Positions 23,611 through 38,000 of a DNA stretch of 64,000 nt are shown here, one piece after another (position 1 is the first letter of the stretch; the number at the start of each line of letters is the position of its first letter). Both the position numbers and the translations under genes were made by a program. The DNA lies in the NCBI GenBank assembly GCA_922989275.2, contig OV277870.1:41350356-41414355 (forward strand), given 5' to 3'. The notes beneath the pieces are model-generated. The model saw nothing but the letters and a program-made list of their open reading frames with translations, was not told the DNA's origin and did no database searches. This DNA comes from Gari tellinella. Taxonomy: Eukaryota; Mollusca; Bivalvia; Cardiida; Psammobiidae.

Positions 23611-23809
23611 ATAGACAATTCCAGTTTCAAATAAAGGCCAGTCTATTTTTGTTTCTATTTAGAGTTAATTTTTTAAAATTTCATTGCACAATAACAAACA
23701 GTGCAGACCCTGATCAGAGGGCTCCTGAAGGATCCTCTGATCTGAGTCTTCACTGCTTGCATATAACAAGTGTAATCTTCACATGTGTACTGTTTTTGAA
23801 GGACAAGAA

Positions 23810-24192
23810 TAGTAAAACCTCTCTATTACAACCACTATACCTCACTTATAACGAACTCGGTTATAACGTACCCTCGGTTATAAGGAACAGTTTTAAAATC
23901 CCAAAATTTTACCCTTCTTTATTCTATATAAAAAATTACGGTTTTAACAATCTTCGGCTATAGCTAACACTTTTTTGAAGTCCCAAGGTGTTTGTTATAA
24001 GCGAGGTTTACTGTATTGTATTGATTATTAGGTGTTCCAGGCAGGTAATTGCTTAAAGCAAGGTGAACATAAAAAAGAAAGCTCCTAAAGGAGCTTTCTG
24101 TTTTAGATTCACCTTGCTTTATACTGTCACCTGTACTCTATGAAATCAATTATCTCATATTTTAGAGGTTGTAATAGAGAGGTTTCACTGTA
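23810..24192. mobile_element. F element with a nested TA-type MITE, 3' of PIK3R4
   Basis: Outer ends AGTAAAACCTCTCTATTACA and GTAATAGAGAGGTTTCACTG. A nested element at about 23838-24015 has ends TACCTCACTTATAACGAACT and TTATAAGCGAGGTTTACTG. The outer core hairpin is GCTTAAAGCAAGGTGAACAT with its complement. It may overlap the PIK3R4 3' UTR; an AATAAA occurs on the minus strand at 23923-23918. Confidence 0.65.
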
Positions 24193-24244
24193 TAGGGGTC
24201 AAAGGGTGAAATTAATTCATTTAGCCTATGGAAATATGAATCTG

Positions 24245-27200
24245 CTATTTCCAAACTTTCACAACGCCATTTCGTGATGAGGTCAACACTAGACACTGTG
24301 TTGCCTGGCAGAAATTAACATCCGTGATAATGTCATTGTGGCCCTGGGGTGGGGCGTCTGGTCCCCGCCGTGGAATGTCATCCATACTTGTCTGCTTCTT
24401 GGTATATGTCTCCTCTATCACTTCGGTCCCCTCAACCAGACGAGATCTGAAACAGTTAACAGACTCATGTATAGGTAAACTGACTAAACAAATATTGTAA
24501 TGAGTGTCAAACCTGAAGAGACGCTACATAACATAGTGTCTGATCAGGATCCAAACTGTTTGCAAATAATAGTTGTACTTAGGAAACGGCAGTGAAGAGG
24601 ATAAATTTACATATGCTTTAAAAGCAAATTCTTTCTTGAATTCACCAACACACTCTTGGGCTTGAAACTCAAAAATAATCTCTAACAATCTGATTTGGAT
24701 CCCAGCTTCAGCTAGCATGAGCCATAAACAAGGTATTAGTGATTCAAATATCTAAAAATATGTTGATAAATTCTAGTCAATAGCAGGGCTGCCATAAGTT
24801 GACATGAAACATCCTAAGATTTCCAAATTTACATTTTTCAAGCGCGATTTTACTAATCGTACCTTTACCCCATAGTTCTTTCTTGTTTTGTTGACATGAA
24901 ACTACTTAAAGCAGGCTGTAAGTAAAGCAGGATGCGCCTTAGGGCGCATTCTGCTTTACTTTCAGCCTGTCTTAAGCTACCATGAACTTGGAAAAAATCC
25001 GGAGATTTAGGAAAAATCCGGAGAAATGGCAGCCCTGCAATAGTCTACATCCCTCTCCATTAAGCCGTTACTCCACAGATATGCATTTTAACACATTTAA
25101 TTCATTCCTCCACTAAAGAAAATAGATTTCACTTTATACAGTCATGAATGTTCAATGTAAAATATATTTCCTATATTGTAGCAGATGGTAGTTTAAAGCA
25201 GGCTGAAATTAAAGCAGAATGCACCTCATGGTGCATTCGGCTTTGCTTTCAACCTGCTTAAAGTAGTAACCTATTTTCAAAACTAGAAACAGCCTATGGA
25301 GTAAAGGGTTAAAGTACAGAGAGCTGTACTGTATGAGGGAATAGATAATAGATGTATTAACAATGTAAACATACCTATAGCTCACTGAGGTCTGCTGGGT
25401 GGGGTCTCCAGCACCACTAGCCATTATAAAGGAGTTGGAGGGGTAGCCCAGGTCCCAGAACCTCACCCTCATGTCTGAGCCCCCAGTCAGCAGGAATGTA
25501 CTGTTGTCAGTCACGCCAATGTTCATACCATACACAGCATGTGGACTCTCCTGTAGGTTAGAAAAATAGTAAAACCAAGTGTCTATTGTTTTTAAACCAT
25601 TACCACATAAGTACGTCTTTTTCGCACCTTTGATTTATTCTTACACTGAAGAAAATAGATCTACTTTATACATTCATGAATATGTATCATAAGAAATATT
25701 TTCTATAGCCTTGCAGATGGTAGCTTAAAGCAAGCTGAAAGTAAAGCAGAATGTACCTTAAGGCGCATTCTGCTTTACTTTCATTCTACTTGAAGTGGTC
25801 ACATGTATTCAAAACTAGAAACAGCACATTAAGGCACATACTGCTTCACTTTCAAACTGCTTTAAGTGGATGTTTCTTACAAACTAGAAACAGGCTATAC
25901 GGTAATGAGTCTTATTGCAATATGTATATTTCAAAATAAAATACAGTGTAAATCTTGATCAGAAGGCTCCTACAAGAGCCCTCTAATCTGAGTCCACACT
26001 GTTTGCATAAGACAAGTTTTTTCCCCACAGGTATACTGTTTGTAAAATGACTCATACACATGTCACTAGGCATTAATGAGAAGCAGTCGAATGTCTTTAA
26101 AGTTTGACAAGGGAATACATTTTTTAATTTGTAACAAATGTAATGCGAGAACACTGACTGTAGTTTTGGAGAATGTGGGCACAGAGCTGGCCCATAGAGC
26201 TTTCCGTCGTGCCGAGGTCTCAATGTCCCACATGGAGACTTCATTGTTCCCCTGTACCGCTGATATAATCCATGACTGCTCCTTGGGATGGGCAATCACA
26301 CGACGTACCCGAGATCCTACAAAATAAGTGTACATGTACATAGTATGTAAAACTATGTCATAGTTTAGAAGTGTCTTACAAGTGTTGACCAAATACAAAA
26401 ACACACACTAGTACAGTATACCCACTTTTAAACCTCTCTAATTAACAATCCAGGTACAAATATCTGACTTTTTTTCTCCCCCAAAACACGGAATTTTATT
26501 AAAACAGTTGAACTTTGACTCTTTTAAAATTAAGTAAATTTTCCTCTATTAGATTTCGTCGTCTAGTTTTTCTTAATTAAGAATTTTCAAAAAATTCTTG
26601 TAACCCATTAACCTATAAAATATGTCTTTTTACGCCTTTAAACTAATGTTTTCCTCCACTACAGGAAATGATTCCACTTTATACAGTCATGAATATATGT
26701 CATAAGAAATAGTTTCTATGTATGTACTTGCATATAGTAGATTAAAGCAGGCTGAAAGTAAAGCAGAATGTGCCTTGTCACATTTCACAACTAGAATTAA
26801 GCCATGGGGTAATGGGTTTAAATGGGGTTAAAGTGTCAAACAATTTGGATACTAATGAGATCCTGTGTTACGCATCCTCTCATCTAGATATCAAAAAGAA
26901 GGTAATACTGTTTATATATTAGCAGATTAAATTTTGTGACTTTGCATCACCCCATGGGTGTTTAAACAGAGTAATATGGTATACACAGCTTGATTCAAGT
27001 AAAGATTCCTAGCTTCTAATCACTTATTCAAGCTCTTTACAAATAGTGTATCTATGAAAGGTACACTTGTCCTATGCAAACATTGTAGACTCATATCAGA
27101 TCTCTCCTACAGGAGCCCTCATCATAGTTTTTCATTTTGAATATGTTGTAAAATAACCTTAAATGGTTGTGGGAGAATAATGAGTTTGTACTGTAGTTTT

Positions 27201-30200
27201 ACCTGCTGGGTGTACTATAGAGGTGATTGGCAGTTGAAACCTGAGGTCCCAGCACACATGTGTCCCACTGCTGGTCCCAATACACAGCCACCACTTAGAC
27301 TGGTGTACTGCAAACGACGTGATCAGACCTGTCAAACAGAATTGTACAATACACTCATAATAAATGTTTTCATATGAGGAGGGTTTAACCCATTTATCTC
27401 CATAGACTCAGTTGACTTTGAAAACATTTTGGATCAGAAAATGAGGCATCTGATCAGCATCCAATCTTTGGCTCTAAATGAACGTCTTGTGTAGATTGGC
27501 TGTAAAACACCATTCATTCATTAAGGATACAAATGATAATAACTTTGATATTTCTTCAATCATTTTGCCTTAAATCTAGCTTTGTTACAACACAGTATCA
27601 AAGCAGGTGATATAATGACAATGAAAGTTTTAATGCAGTCAACAAAATTTGGAAGTGAAAGGGTTGAGTCAAATGTTTATTTCATGTTGAGATTATGTAA
27701 CGATCATATGGAAACAATACTCACCTGCTTTGGGGTCATTCTTCAGCACCCAGGCAAGTTCTGGAGAGCGCACATCCCAGCCAATCAGCTGACCATTTAC
27801 AGTGGCATAGGCAAGTACAGACTGGTTTCCTAAGATGTAATAAAAATTATAATTTAATTCTGATCAATTCACATATTTTGTCAGATAGAAGCTTAAAGCA
27901 GACTGAAAGTAAAGCAGAATCATTGTGCTGTATTTTCAACCTGCTTTAAGTGATAACCTATCTATAAACAAACAGACTATTGGGTAAAGGGTAAAAGTCT
28001 TGATAACTAAACTCATTTAACTTTTTCAACACTAAGTACCTCTTGTGGGTTATTAGGTTCCCTTGTGGATCTTTCAAATTACCAAAACATGAACCAGTCT
28101 ACTTGGCTCTTGGCTCCTATGGGAGCCATCTGATCTGGGTCATAACTGTTTGCAAATGTAATGAGTACATTTTAAACAGGTCCATAGTGTTGGTATGAGT
28201 TAAGTCAAACTTACCCATTTTGCAAACGGATACACTGCACTGTAAATCTCATTGTAACTATTTATACATTTTTTAACAATTCATTAGTACAAAATTGGGA
28301 GAAAAATGAGTCCAGTATTACCATAAATGCAGACCATTTGCTATGTTTGACACATGGTTTTCACTGTCTGCAAATATCAGCTATAGTTTTTCTCACACAT
28401 CATTCAATTCATGAGACTTGGGTCCAAGGTTATAATGAGTTTGTGTTCTTAAACATTTGATTGGTCAGATTTGAGCATAAGATCAAATTTGACCAATCAA
28501 ATGTTTGAGAACGATCTTAGACTTGACTCAAACTCTTTATAACCTTGAATCCATGCTATAGAACTGCTGTATAACAGAATGTACCTGTATCAAAGTGTGT
28601 CATATCCACCACATGGCCCTGGGTCTGTACATTCACAGTCTGTTTGTCAATCTCTGTCGCTTTACCAGAGTCTAACCTGTAACAGGCATACAACAATGAA
28701 CAAAGAACTGAATACAGTAAAATCTCTCTATTACCACCACTAAGTTGTGTTAATTATTAGGTTTTTAGGACAGGTGACTGCTTAAAGCAAGGTGACAGTG
28801 AAACAGACAAGGGCCACCATGGCCCTAAATCACTCACCTGGTACACCATGTAAAACTTGACCTATAGTGACCTAGATTACGACTGGACATGACCCACAAT
28901 CAACCTCTAGAGTGTAAACAAGATTTTTCTATGATTTGACCTTGTGACCTAGTTTTTGACCAGACACAATACACATTTGAATTTGACCAAGATTTGATGT
29001 AGGCAAACATTTTGACAATATTTCATTCAGATCTAATGAGATTTGTAGCTTCTAGAGTGTTCACAAGGTTTTGCTATAATTTTACCTAGTGACCTAGTTT
29101 TTGACTGGATATGACCCACATTCGAACTTGGCCTAGATTTCATCAAGACAAACATTGTCATGAAGCTTCATGAAGATCCGTTGAAATTTGTAGCCGCTAG
29201 AGTGTTCACAACCAATTGTGAAAGGACGGACAGACAGACAGACGACGGACGACGGACATCCAGCGATCCTAAAAGCTCACCTTGGCACTTCGTGCCAGGT
29301 GAGCTAAAAACTCCTAAAGGAGCTTAGCTTTATGTTTAACTGTCACCTTGCTTTAAGATGTCACCTGTCAGTTAGCTTTAGTTTTAGTGGTTCTAATAGA
29401 GGAGTTTTACTGTACAAGTATATCTATCCCTAGCCTTTACAGTTAAATTTCTCTATCTGGAAAAGCATGTCAAAACTACATGTTAAGTGTCTGAAAAAGA
29501 CAACTTGTTAAACAAGAGACTGGAGGAAAGTAACATCACAAAAAGTTATGATAGATAAAAAAGTGACAACTCACTCATATACAGACACACTGCCCGTGTC
29601 CGAGGCTGAGGCCAGCTTGTGAGAGCCTTCAAAGAATGTTACCTGTTTTACCTGGCCACCTAAATAACAAACAAAACAAATAGATAGATATATCATTATG
29701 TCAACAAATATCCTGCAATGCATAAAGCACATTATTTCCAGTCATCTTAAATTCTTGGACTCTGATAGGCCGAAACTGCACATGTAATCCATTGTGTACG
29801 AAACCGTACACATTCATTTAGCCGGGTAGTACATGCGAAGTACAACGGCACTTGTCACTGGTTTATAATGAAATTGACACTGAGTTAAGATATATTTTGA
29901 TCAATGTGTTTATCGAAATCAACCCAAATAGACATAAATCGATATGCCTAGCCACTGACCTACGTGTACATTTGTTCGCTCCTGATTATTTCCGTTCATT
30001 TCTTATAACTTATTGTAACAGTGTTGTATAAAACTTAAATGTCCTCCTAGAGCTATCTGTTCGAAATTTCCTGGTAATGAACATTTAAAAGACGTCCACA
30101 TTCCAATCTGATGACGTTACCATGTTAGAAACAGTAGAAATTTGATAGGGCCTATCTTGAATTCATTTCAGTCAAACATATCCATATTTCAAAGTAAAAA

Positions 30201-32026
30201 GGTGGTTTTGCCACTTTTAAATCTTGAAATACGGAATATGTTCGAAATAAGCGGTTTAGAAACTATTGCATTAAACTGTAGGAATGTAGGTAAATTCAAC
30301 TTATAATACGAGTTCCAGATATCGAAGTTAAACTGTATAGAATTTTGTACTCTCCCAACCCATGAATAGTGAACTGATATCAATTTCAAGTGTCAACTTT
30401 AAGGGTCAAGTCAGTATAACTTTGTCAGATTATGTATGTTTTCTTTCTTGTATTGGATCTAGACTGGAAATAAATTCGCTACAAGGCATTCCGGCAGGGT
30501 GTAGGGCTTGTATGACGGTTTTGAATTCCGTACATGTATTTCCTTCGCGCTTAGGAAATACGGAATCCAATACCGTCATACAAGCCTGTACACCCTGCCG
30601 AAAATTTGTGTAACTAATAATATTAGGACAGTATTGCAAACCCTATGGTACAATGGGTCAGACAAGCCTGTCACCATTACCATTTAAATGGAACAAAACC
30701 AATACAATATGTCAATGTAGTCAAACCTTGATAGCTCAAAACTAAGTCAAACTTCGCCTTAGTTTAAAGTTAAAATTTGGCATCGCATAGCCACATTTTC
30801 ACTTTGAAATAAGGGTATGTTAAAATTAAGCGAGCTGAGGTTATTGAAATTCACGAAAGAAATATGGGTACGTCTGACTAAAGTGAGTTTGAATTATTGA
30901 TGTTCTACTTGGGAACTTTGTTACATGCCCTGTCCACTGAATAAGAATATTTCTTATTTAATTAACCCTTATAGTAGCGAAACTGGATATAGTATATCTT
31001 TGCAAACAGTGTAGACCCAGATTAGAGGGCTCCTGAAGAAGCCCTGTTATCAGTCTCCACTATTTGTCATAAATTTTAATATATTGTGGACAATCCTCTT
31101 ATGAGTCAATGCTAACTTGTTATTTATCAGAAAACGGATGAGTCCATTTGAAAATCCAGCACTATAAGGGTCAACAATCGAAACAAGCCACATTCTGTTT
31201 TCCTTGCACCTACTTTTTTCCTGTTTCAGTGTTTGTTTTGATCTGTTGGCCACATTTTTCCCCTCCAGTCTGCCACATTCCCAGAGTTTCACCAGACCAT
31301 CATTGGAACATGTCGCAAAGAAACTGTGGTCATAACACACTGCGATCCTGCAATACAAAGTACAGCATTAATAACCCTTTATACGTCTTTAATCTATTCC
31401 TCCACTGAAAAAAATACTTCCATTTTAATGATATGCAGAATAAGAAATATTATCTATATCTTAGTAGATGGTATCTTAAAGCAGGCTAAAAGTAATGCAG
31501 AATGCTTTACTTTCAGCATGTTTTAAGCAATCAGTTGTTATCAGTACTGAAAACAAGTGATGAGTAAAAATTTTAACTCTTTCAACATTAAGTAACTCTG
31601 GTGGGTTATTATGTTCCTGTGTGGATCATTTTAGTTACGAAAACATGAACCTACTTGGAATTCTGGGTAGTTTAATACATACTCATCTAAATTAGCAAAC
31701 AGTGTAGACAAAGATCAGAGGGCTCCTACAGGAGCCCTCTGATTTTGGTCTACACTGTTTGCAAAGGTAATGAGTATATTTTTAACAGGCCCATGTGTTG
31801 AAAGGGTTAAAGCAAGTTAGGTTCTATATTCCTAACCTGTTGACGGCACCTCTGTGTTCATGAAGGTGTGCTACCAGCTGGCCCTTGGGTCTCCAGTTGG
31901 AAGGAGGGGGTCGACTGTCCCATAGAATACCGTCTAAATTATCCTTTGCCACCTGATCTGCACTGTACTGGGAACGTCGTGTGTGGACAAGTGTCCGAAG
32001 ATCCAGCCGACACTGTGCATATCTCG
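24245..32026 (-). CDS. PIK3R4: PIK3R4 exons 25-33: C-terminal WD40 beta-propeller
   Basis: Encodes about residues 932-1353. The block opens with a conserved lead-in ([20 protein letters not shown]). WD-type blades are visible as [16 protein letters not shown] (about 1002-1017, exon 26), [14 protein letters not shown] (exon 29), [20 protein letters not shown] (exon 30), [16 protein letters not shown] (exon 31), [17 protein letters not shown] (exon 32) and [12 protein letters not shown] at the C-terminus. A conserved acidic-basic loop, DDIPRRGP, precedes the last blade. The propeller contacts the other complex subunits in known structures. The TAG stop is at 24247-24245, followed within about 55 bp by a nested TA-type transposon. 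Confidence 0.95.
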
Positions 32027-35000
32027 CTGTAATAAGTACATGACAAAACTATAAAAATATTCATTGACAACAATATTAAATAAAGCAAAGTCCAATTATT
32101 AACTCACATGTGCACAAGTTCCTATGATAGAAAGAGTGAATGTGAAGTAAAGACAATATTGTATAACTAATTATACTCCAAAAGTCCCATTTTTTTACCA
32201 TTGAGAGTTCTTTTTACACTAAATTTACAAACAAGCTCCTTTAAGAACCTTCTGAACTGGGTCTACTCTGCTTGAATAGAACAAGACAGTGTACTCTGTA
32301 CAGGTATACTGTTTGTAAATGAAAAAGTATACATGTCGCTAGGATTCAACTGTACTTATTACTAATACTTACTTTGTTGAACCTGTTTATCTCCCTTGAT
32401 GGTTCCTGACCTAATGGAGCTGTCCATGGACACCTGGGACACATTTACCAGACTTCCTGTGGAGGAGGACTGGGAACCACTAGGGGTGATAACTTTCCTA
32501 TCAGAATTATCTCCCTTGCTCGGCCCCTTTTGTGACTTTGGAGAAGAACTGTACGACTTTTCTGAGTTGTTGGAGCTGGAGCCAAACATACTCCTCCATT
32601 CAGGATTCTGAAATAATTCAAACACAAATGGTTACCACAGCAACAATGTAAGACCATCTTAAATCAACTACTCATATATGAGCCTTCTGTATTGCTTGGT
32701 GTAAAACCATTATAACTCCATCAAAATTGTGAAGGAGTTACAATAGTCTTGCACAAAGCCCTCATAAATAACTGTTGCTCTTCAGGAAAACTGAAATAAA
32801 TGCTTTTTTATCAACTTGATAAGGTTTTATACACATAGCATAGAGAAACATTGTTTTCAAACTAAAAAACCATTACATCCTATTTAAGCTATCTGTTTCA
32901 CTTTTATTCAGCATAAAGTTGCCATCTATAATCCAAGCCTGCAAATTCATTTTCTCTTACTCAAGTTTGACCAAATAAAAATGGTAGAAATTGATCATTA
33001 AATTTCATAATCAACCAGGAATAAACTCACCATGTTTTGAGTGTTTGTTTCTGGCCCAGGAGATTTCTTCTTCCCTCGTCTGAAATTCAAAAGAGCTTGC
33101 TAACCAATACAGGGCTCCAGATAAGAGAGAGTTAACCAAACTAATCCAACATTTTCTCACTTATTTCAGCATCAAATCCTATGGTGTAACTACTAATTAG
33201 AATTGTCTCGAAGAGATGATTCTAATGAGTAGTAACACTATAGGATTTAATGCAGAAATAAAGGCTTCATTCTTTGAAATACTTCCCTTATCTGGGGCTC
33301 TGATATTATATCAAAGATTTTAACATAATTTTACCACTTTAAGCTAATTATTCTTTCAAAGATTTTACGAGAAACGTCTACTACTGTAGTTATTCTTTTA
33401 GAAGTTTATACAAGGAACATCTATCAGAAACAAATGAAATATTTCAAACATGATTTAAGTCTTTTCTACAATTTCATTGCCTGCTATGGTATCACCTCTG
33501 ATCAGAAACCGCTTTTAGTGGCATCTGATCTGGATCCAAGCTATTTGCAAGTTCTAGCAAAGTCATAAATAGCAGGCACGGGTTCACATTCTGATATGAT
33601 ATGTAGCTCTACTCACACACTTGGTGATGACTGAGGGTCAGATTTGTCCTTCACTCTGTACAGGTCTGCATGGCGACGAGTGATGAATCTATTAATCATG
33701 TGGATGTTCACTCGCCCAGATCTCCTTTGCTCAGATTGTCCAGACTCTGTAGACCTACCAAGATAGTAAAGCATATATGAACCCTTTATCTCATAGCCTG
33801 TTTCTAGTTTTGAAGACAGATGACCACTTAAAGCATATTGAAAGTAAAGCAGAATGTGCCTTATGGCGCATTCTGCTTTACTTTCTGCATGCTTTAAACT
33901 ACCATCTGCTTTTATATAGTAAACATTTTTGTAAGTTAGCACTTATGTGACAGAAGAGGTAGATGTACTTAGAGACACTTATGGAATAGGAATAGGTTAC
34001 AGGTAAAGTCCTGTAAACAGTGTTAAAATTATTAAATAGTCAATTTCTTAAGATTTTGATTATAAACAAACGACTTAAACCTGATCAATATATGAACTGT
34101 TTTCAAATTTCAGACAAGTCATATCAAACAGGGGAGTGGCAAACAGGTATTAAACTCTAACACTTATCCTTTTAAACCTTTTAATGCTAAATTTTCAAAT
34201 GGACTCATCCTTTTTCTGACTGATGAGAAATTTACACTGACTCTCAAGCGGGTTGTTATCTCCTATTGTTTTTTTTTCTATAAAAGTAAAAGTATGACAA
34301 ACAATGCGGTCACTGATCATGGGGGTCCTGAAGGAGCCCTCTGATCAGTGACCGCATTGTTTGACTTGGGTCCTCACTGTTTTCAAAAGATGTATATAAC
34401 AGATTCCAGCACTATAAGGAGTAATGTGGGAACACACTTATCTTACCCTGCCCTGGCTCTGTGCAGCTTCAGTATAAAGTCTCTCATATGAAACAGCTTC
34501 TCCTCATGAGCCTCTGTGCAGCCTAGGTGAGACAGCTTCTTGAAGATCTACAACAACACAGATACTTATAAGGATGTGTCAAATTGGTTTGTTGTGACTT
34601 TATGTTTTCATTAAGATAAGGGTCATATCGAGAATCACAACATAATTTGATTATTTAACTCTTTACCCCATAAATACGCCTCTAATTTATTCCTCATCTC
34701 AAGAAATTATTTCCACTTTATACAGTCATGAATATGTATTAAAAGAAATAGGTTTTATATCCTAGTTACCTAATCCTAACAGATAGTAGCTTAAAAGATG
34801 CTGAAAATAAAGCTGAATGTGCCTTAACCCTTTACCCAACAACCTATTTGTAATATTGAAGACAGGTGATCACTTAAAGCATTCTGCTTTACTTTCAGCC
34901 TGCTTTAAGCTAAAATCTGCTAGGCTATATAAAATATTTGTATTGGTAATTGTTCATGAGGGTATAAACTGGAACTATTTTCTTTAGCAGATCGGAATAT

Positions 35001-38000
35001 ATTAAATACGCTAAAAGGCGCTTCTATGGTGGAAAGGGTTAAGGCACATTTTGCTTCACTCTCAACCTATTTTAAGCAGTTACAGCTCTTCAAAACTACA
35101 AACAGGCTATGGGGTAATGGGTAAACACTTTTCGTATGGGCTCCTGAGAATGTCTAGTTTACATTTGTCATAGACGCCATGCGATTAATTTGTCTATGAT
35201 ATTCCTTGCACTTTTTAACCCATTACCCCATAAATACGCCTTTTTACGCCTTTAGTTTATTCCTGCACTGAAAAAAACAGTTTCAATTTATACAGTCCTG
35301 ATTATGTATCATAAGAAATATTTTCTATATTTTAGCAGGTAATAGCTTAAAGCAGGCTGAAAGTTAAACAGAATGTGCCTTACGGCACATTCTGTTTTAC
35401 TTTCAACCTGCTTTAAGTAGTCACCTATCTCCAAAACTGGAAACAGGCTATGGGGTAATGGATTAAGGCATCATAGGTGGCTACAGCATATATGTTTACA
35501 TTGTCTACGGTCACAACACAGACTCTGAGATGGTAAACCAGTGATAATTTTACCTGTGCATCCTGAGTCCTATACTCATTAAATTTGCCAGGGACTCATT
35601 GTTTAAAAAGTTGCGATTCCCATGGAACCATAGCTTTTCTAGCCTTTAGTTAAATAACCTATTACTCATAAGCAAAAAGTAGCTTAAAGCAGGTGGAGAG
35701 TAAAGCAGAATGTGCCTTAAGGCACATTCTGCTTTACTTTCTACCTGCTTTAAGAGGTCACCTGTCTTCAAAACTAGAAATAAGTTGTGGGATATTGGGT
35801 TAATTTTTCACCTCAAGGACTCAATGTTTTGTCTAAAGGACTCATTGTTTTACAGAATGTGCATCCTGAGGACTCCTCAATCTGATTTCTAAAATTACCA
35901 CTGGTAAACTGGGGCAAATACTTACAGAGGCTGCACACAGATCGTAAGGAAATACATAAGTAGTGCAGTTGCACAAGCATCCAGTTATCCCAAAGTTGGC
36001 ATAAACAAATGTAGATTAAAACAAACAAACCTGTGACATGGAATCATCCATCTCTGGATACACAGGTCTATGTCCATGAGCACACATGTCTCTGATTGTG
36101 TTTCGTTCATGTAGAATCTGAAAGATCCTCTCTACCATGCTGGAGCGTAGTACATAATCAAACACTGGTCGAGGGATTGGCTCCTCCAGGGCGTTCAAAA
36201 GCAGCACCTAATCACAGAATCAAGAGATTAAACGTCATTGTTATGAAACACATTTAACCCTCATGTACAGTGACAGCCTTGGTTAAAAAATACTCAGTGA
36301 CATTTAACTAAATTTGCTGTTGAATTAATAACAGATTTTGGCTACAGTCAATTGTTTTGTTTTGATTTTACGTCGCTTTCAACAGTATTTCAGTCATATC
36401 GCGACTTCCAGCTAATTATAGGTGGAGGAAGACCCCAGAAGTCCTTTATGCACTGTTTCAAGCACAAATTGGCAACTGGGTAGAACCAACGACCTTCCGC
36501 AAGCCAGCTGGAAGGCTTCCCCACATGAAAAATCTGAACGACCCTACTGGGATTCGAACTCACAGCGGTGAGGAGCTTAGTGATGTAAGTCACAATGACT
36601 ATACCACTAGGCCACGGAGGCCCCTCTTGGCTACAGTCAAACATGTGTGTAGCAACCACATAATGAAGAAGTGAGAAGCAGAAATTCTGATCTACTTTTG
36701 TTATGTATTAACCTATTGCACCAAACACAATTTCATGCCTTTAATCCATGCCTCCTCTGAAGAAAATAGTTCCACTTTATTTAGTCATGCATATATGCCC
36801 TATAAGAAATAGTTTCTATATTCTAGCAGATAATAGCTGAAAGCAGGCTGAGAGTAAGGCAGTCTGTGCCTTAAGGCGCTTTCTGCTTTACTTTCAACCT
36901 TCTGTGTAGTCACCAGTTTTCAAAATTAGAAACAGGTTATGGAGTAAAAGTTTAATCTGAGTTCATAGTGTATGTATAACAGAGTTTTACAACAGTTCAC
37001 CAATGACTTATTGAAGAAGTAGGAGGCTTTAAGGTGCATTCTGCTTTACTTTGAACTTACTTAAATAGTCACCTATATGCTTTTCTACAAATAGATTATG
37101 GGGAAGAGGGTTACAGTGGAGAATGTGTTATTCTTTCCCAAAAATCGCATTTACGCTAAAACTATTATTTACAGTGCAAACAGTTTGGAGCCAGATCAGA
37201 CGCCGGGTAACCCGGCGTCTGATCAGGCTCCAAACTGTTTGCCACCAAGATAAACATGAATTATCAGAATTGTCCAAAAGTTGTACTTTTCTACGTTTTA
37301 GTGCTTTGCGTTTGCATACGTTTGCGTTTAAACGGGAAAGAATAGCAGATTCTCCACTGTAACAAGCAACTGTAGACAGGGTTGTACTATAGTTCATATC
37401 TTTCTAACCTCTTTATCTATCTGTAGTATCTTTGTTTTCAGTACTGGCTGCAGAGAAGGAAGCAAGTTACAGTGGATGTCTGCAATGTTCAGCTGCTTAG
37501 CCACTGCTGACAGAAAACCTGCAGCACCTTGTTGGATCCACATGCCCTACAGGAGAGAAAACATACATGGTTGGTTAGTAAAACTGGTTGTAAAGATGAC
37601 CGGAAATCATACAAAGAAAGGCTACATTACATGGTATAGTTATCGTACAGTTCCCCTGTCTGACTTGGAAGTAGTGTACAAACATGGAAGTAAAAACAAA
37701 TGAACATCTGCAGTACTGTCCACATTTAACTACAGGTACATAGATTGCAGTTCATTCTTGTCTTTAACTCATTTACCCCTGAAACTTTGAATGGAAAATT
37801 CCAGTTTCCAATTAAATTAAGTCCATTTATAACATGAGTATCTGAAAACCATATTTTTACAAAAGAGACAAAAAATGTCCAAAAAATAATTATTTTGGAA
37901 GGTAGGTGCTTAATGCAGGCAAACAGTAATGCAGAAAGCTATTAAACTTACAGGATGAGCTAACAAAGGTATCACCAGCTTGACGAAGTAGTGCAGCATT

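Noticed and set aside
25912..26404. Alternative plus and minus frames over exon 31
   Set aside because: They are shadows of the PIK3R4 exon, which has the right phase and conserved WD40 sequence.
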